A DNA stretch of 7,283 bases, from positions 6,454-13,736 of the forward strand of contig DAWR01000009.1 in the NCBI GenBank assembly GCA_002506015.1. Reading direction: 5' to 3'. Under the pieces are notes generated by a model. It worked only from the letters and a program-made list of their open reading frames with translations, ran no database searches and was not told where the DNA came from. A program made the translations under genes and the position numbers. The stretch comes from Candidatus Methanogasteraceae archaeon UBA261 (GTDB lineage: Archaea > Halobacteriota > Methanosarcinia > Methanosarcinales > Methanogasteraceae). This document shows, in pieces, positions 5,448-7,283 of this stretch; the first letter of the stretch is position 1, and each line of letters begins with the position of its first letter.

Positions 5448-7283
5448 ATGGCAAACGAAGAATATAAATGGTTCCTGCGGGACGAGGTCGTCGACGCGGG
5501 ATTGTGTACATTCTGCGGCGCATGTGCCGCGATCTGTCCAAATGGTAGAATCGAGTTCAGAGAAGACGGTCCCGCGCTGAAAGAAGAGTGTCCGAGAAAC
5601 GGGCAGGGCGCGTGTAAGGACGTCTGCCAGCGCGTGGTCACCTTTGCATCAAAGATCGGTCCGAATATCTTTGGATTCAAAGCGAAACCACCAGCGCTGC
5701 TCGGGCAGTATGAAACGCTTGTTGCTGCCCGAGCAACCGACCCGCAGGTACTGGAGGCGGGACAGGACGGTGGCGCTGTGACCGCTCTTCTCTCGTACTG
5801 CATGGATAATGGTTTGATCGACGGCGTTATCGCAACCGGTGACGCAGGAAAACCGAGTTCACGAGTTGTCAGGTCAAAGGAAGAACTACTCGATTCTGCT
5901 GGCTCGAGATACTCATCGGTTCCTGTGCTCTCAGCAATCAAAGACGCAGAAGATATAACGAATGCCGCTGTTGTCGGGCTGCCATGCCACGTCTACGGAG
6001 TTCGGAAGACTCAGTTCTTCCCAGGCATGATGTCGCACGGCTACGAGGTCGGTGAGAACGGCGAGAAGATCAAGGTTCCGAACATCGCTTACGTAATCGG
6101 ATTGTTCTGCACCGAGAACTTCAACTATGACAAGCTGGCAACGTTTATGGAAGAGAAGGGTGTTGCCATAAGCGATGTCCGAAGAGCTGCCATACATCTC
6201 GACGAACTGGTTGTAACGACCGATTCCGGCGAACATGGTTTCGATCTTAATGACCTGTGGGACGCGGGCTGTGTTCAGGACGGATGCGTGATATGCAGGG
6301 ATGCGGTCTCCAAACTCTCTGACATCTCGGCAGGATACATGGGTTCTGGCAATGGCTGGACAACGCTCATGGGAAGGACGCAAAAAGGTGTCGAGTTAAT
6401 CAAAGCGGCAGAGGATGCCGGATACATAGAGACAAAGCCGGACATCGATCTTCACAGAATCGAGGAGTTTGCGGGCTTGAAGATGCAGCGGTTCAAATGG
6501 GAACTTGCTCGTAGGCTCAACGAAGGTAAGAAGGTCAAGTTCTACTGGGCATCAGACTATCCAGGTATCGTGGGCGAGGTCAAGGGCACGTTCTATGTCA
6601 AGATAAAGACCAATTCAGGGATCATCGGTGCGGATACGCTTGCGAAAGTGGCTGAACTTGCTAAGAAGTACGGCGATGGGACACTTGAGATCACATCAAG
6701 GCAGTGCGTTGAGATACAGGGCATTCCCGGCGCGAACGTGGATACGCTGATGAGCGAGATATACGCGAGCGGTCTTGCAACGATCGGGATGGGATACGTC
6801 TCAGCGTGCGTCGGGATGGACTACTGTACAGAAGGGCTTGTCGAGACCAAGAAACTATCAGGAGAGCTCACAATGGCGTTTGCTCAGCGACTGACGCCAC
6901 ACAAGATGAAGATCGGTATATCAGGCTGTGCTAACGACTGTGTGCGATCCAAACGCCACGACGTCGGTCTGATTGGGCAGGTACGCCCTGAGATCGATAC
7001 CGAGAAGTGTAACGGCTGTGGACGGTGTGCCGAGCTCTGCAGGGTCGATGCGATCTCAATCGTTCTTGGAAAGGCGGTAATTGATAAGGACAAGTGCATA
7101 ACCTGTGGATGGTGTATCAGGGGATGTCCGAACGAAGCAGCAGTCGAGGTTGAACGCGGATACGCTATGTGGATCGGCGCAAACGATGCAAGAAGACCTG
7201 CTGATGGGATACTCTTGAAGTCGTTCTGTACGAAAGAAGAGATTCCCGGGTTAATCGATGCGGTTGCAAAGACGCTTGTCAAG
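5448..7283 (+). CDS. fsr: F420-dependent siroheme sulfite/nitrite reductase Fsr (3' end outside window)
   Basis: A cytoplasmic enzyme that reduces sulfite or nitrite with F420H2. The frame is open for 612 codons to the window edge, and Fsr proteins are about 620 aa, so little is missing. The order is a ferredoxin site (C20, C23, C26, C30, with C48, C56 and C60 nearby), then an FrhB-like F420/flavin domain to about residue 340. That domain has V-G-L-P-C180, L-F-C221 and C275/C280/C283. A siroheme reductase domain follows, with T-S-R-Q (R418), C454-x5-C460 and C494-x3-C498. An inserted 2[4Fe-4S] ferredoxin domain has C521/524/527/531 and C550/553/556/560. Group II ANME Fsr has been reported to reduce nitrite rather than sulfite, so the substrate is uncertain. 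ATG 5448 has a fitting ribosome binding site and promoter. Its divergent neighbour, the Lrp regulator, probably controls it. Confidence 0.93.
   Translation, partial: MANEEYKWFLRDEVVDAGLCTFCGACAAICPNGRIEFREDGPALKEECPRNGQGACKDVCQRVVTFASKIGPNIFGFKAKPPALLGQYETLVAARATDPQVLEAGQDGGAVTALLSYCMDNGLIDGVIATGDAGKPSSRVVRSKEELLDSAGSRYSSVPVLSAIKDAEDITNAAVVGLPCHVYGVRKTQFFPGMMSHGYEVGENGEKIKVPNIAYVIGLFCTENFNYDKLATFMEEKGVAISDVRRAAIHLDELVVTTDSGEHGFDLNDLWDAGCVQDGCVICRDAVSKLSDISAGYMGSGNGWTTLMGRTQKGVELIKAAEDAGYIETKPDIDLHRIEEFAGLKMQRFKWELARRLNEGKKVKFYWASDYPGIVGEVKGTFYVKIKTNSGIIGADTLAKVAELAKKYGDGTLEITSRQCVEIQGIPGANVDTLMSEIYASGLATIGMGYVSACVGMDYCTEGLVETKKLSGELTMAFAQRLTPHKMKIGISGCANDCVRSKRHDVGLIGQVRPEIDTEKCNGCGRCAELCRVDAISIVLGKAVIDKDKCITCGWCIRGCPNEAAVEVERGYAMWIGANDARRPADGILLKSFCTKEEIPGLIDAVAKTLVK

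Noticed and set aside
5366..5941. 191-codon minus-strand frame opposite the start of fsr
   Set aside because: It is antisense to the FrhB part of fsr, rich in serine, proline and alanine, runs across the fsr promoter, and shows no family motif.
5931..6383. 150-codon minus-strand frame inside fsr
   Set aside because: Fully inside the FrhB domain of fsr and without family features.
6884..7282. Minus-strand frame opposite the siroheme and ferredoxin parts of fsr
   Set aside because: The plus strand here encodes the conserved cluster cysteines; the antisense product has no recognisable features.
1..7283. CRISPR array, tRNA or rRNA genes, intact insertion sequence
   Set aside because: I saw no regularly spaced repeats, no cloverleaf-like or rRNA sequence, and no transposase motifs; the only long repeat is the lrp 3' end.

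Overview
The window reads as chromosomal DNA of an anaerobic euryarchaeon that uses coenzyme F420. A methanotrophic (ANME-like) or related Methanosarcinales/Syntrophoarchaeia-type organism is the best guess. The evidence is archaeal TATA boxes, a likely leaderless regulator mRNA, a PGF-CTERM surface-anchoring tail on a multiheme cytochrome c, and an F420-dependent siroheme reductase (Fsr) that most resembles the group II enzymes described from ANME archaea. The lineage is an inference; there is no rRNA or phylogenetic marker here.

Layout. Positions 115-1998 hold a two-gene plus-strand unit: a PmbA/TldE-type subunit of the TldD/TldE peptidase, then a four-helix DUF1648 membrane protein 25 bases later. 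Positions 1999-2643 carry no convincing gene. They contain a 123-base remnant of the 3' end of an Lrp/AsnC regulator gene (minus strand), AT-rich promoter-like DNA, a long-range inverted repeat, and a perfect 19-bp palindrome that abuts the TATA box of the next gene. Positions 2644-4152 encode a secreted, surface-anchored octaheme cytochrome c of the tetrathionate reductase (OTR) family, followed by a hairpin/T-tract terminator. Positions 4240-4710 encode a membrane-anchored DUF302 protein that has no ordinary start codon where its N-terminal helix begins. On the minus strand, 4790-5308 is an intact Lrp/AsnC regulator. Divergent from it, 5448 to the window end is Fsr, cut off near its C terminus.

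How the parts may work together. The outward-facing octaheme cytochrome could reduce oxidised sulfur or nitrogen species outside the cell. Fsr could use reduced F420 to reduce sulfite or nitrite in the cytoplasm. The Lrp protein sits between them and may control both through TTACG/CGTAA inverted repeats found at the cytochrome promoter and in the lrp-fsr divergent promoter. The 3' end of the lrp gene occurs twice in direct orientation (112 of 123 bases identical), once on each side of the cytochrome-DUF302 cassette. The cassette may therefore have arisen by duplication or insertion next to a regulator gene and could be lost by recombination. The shared regulation and this history are inferences from layout and motifs, not demonstrated.
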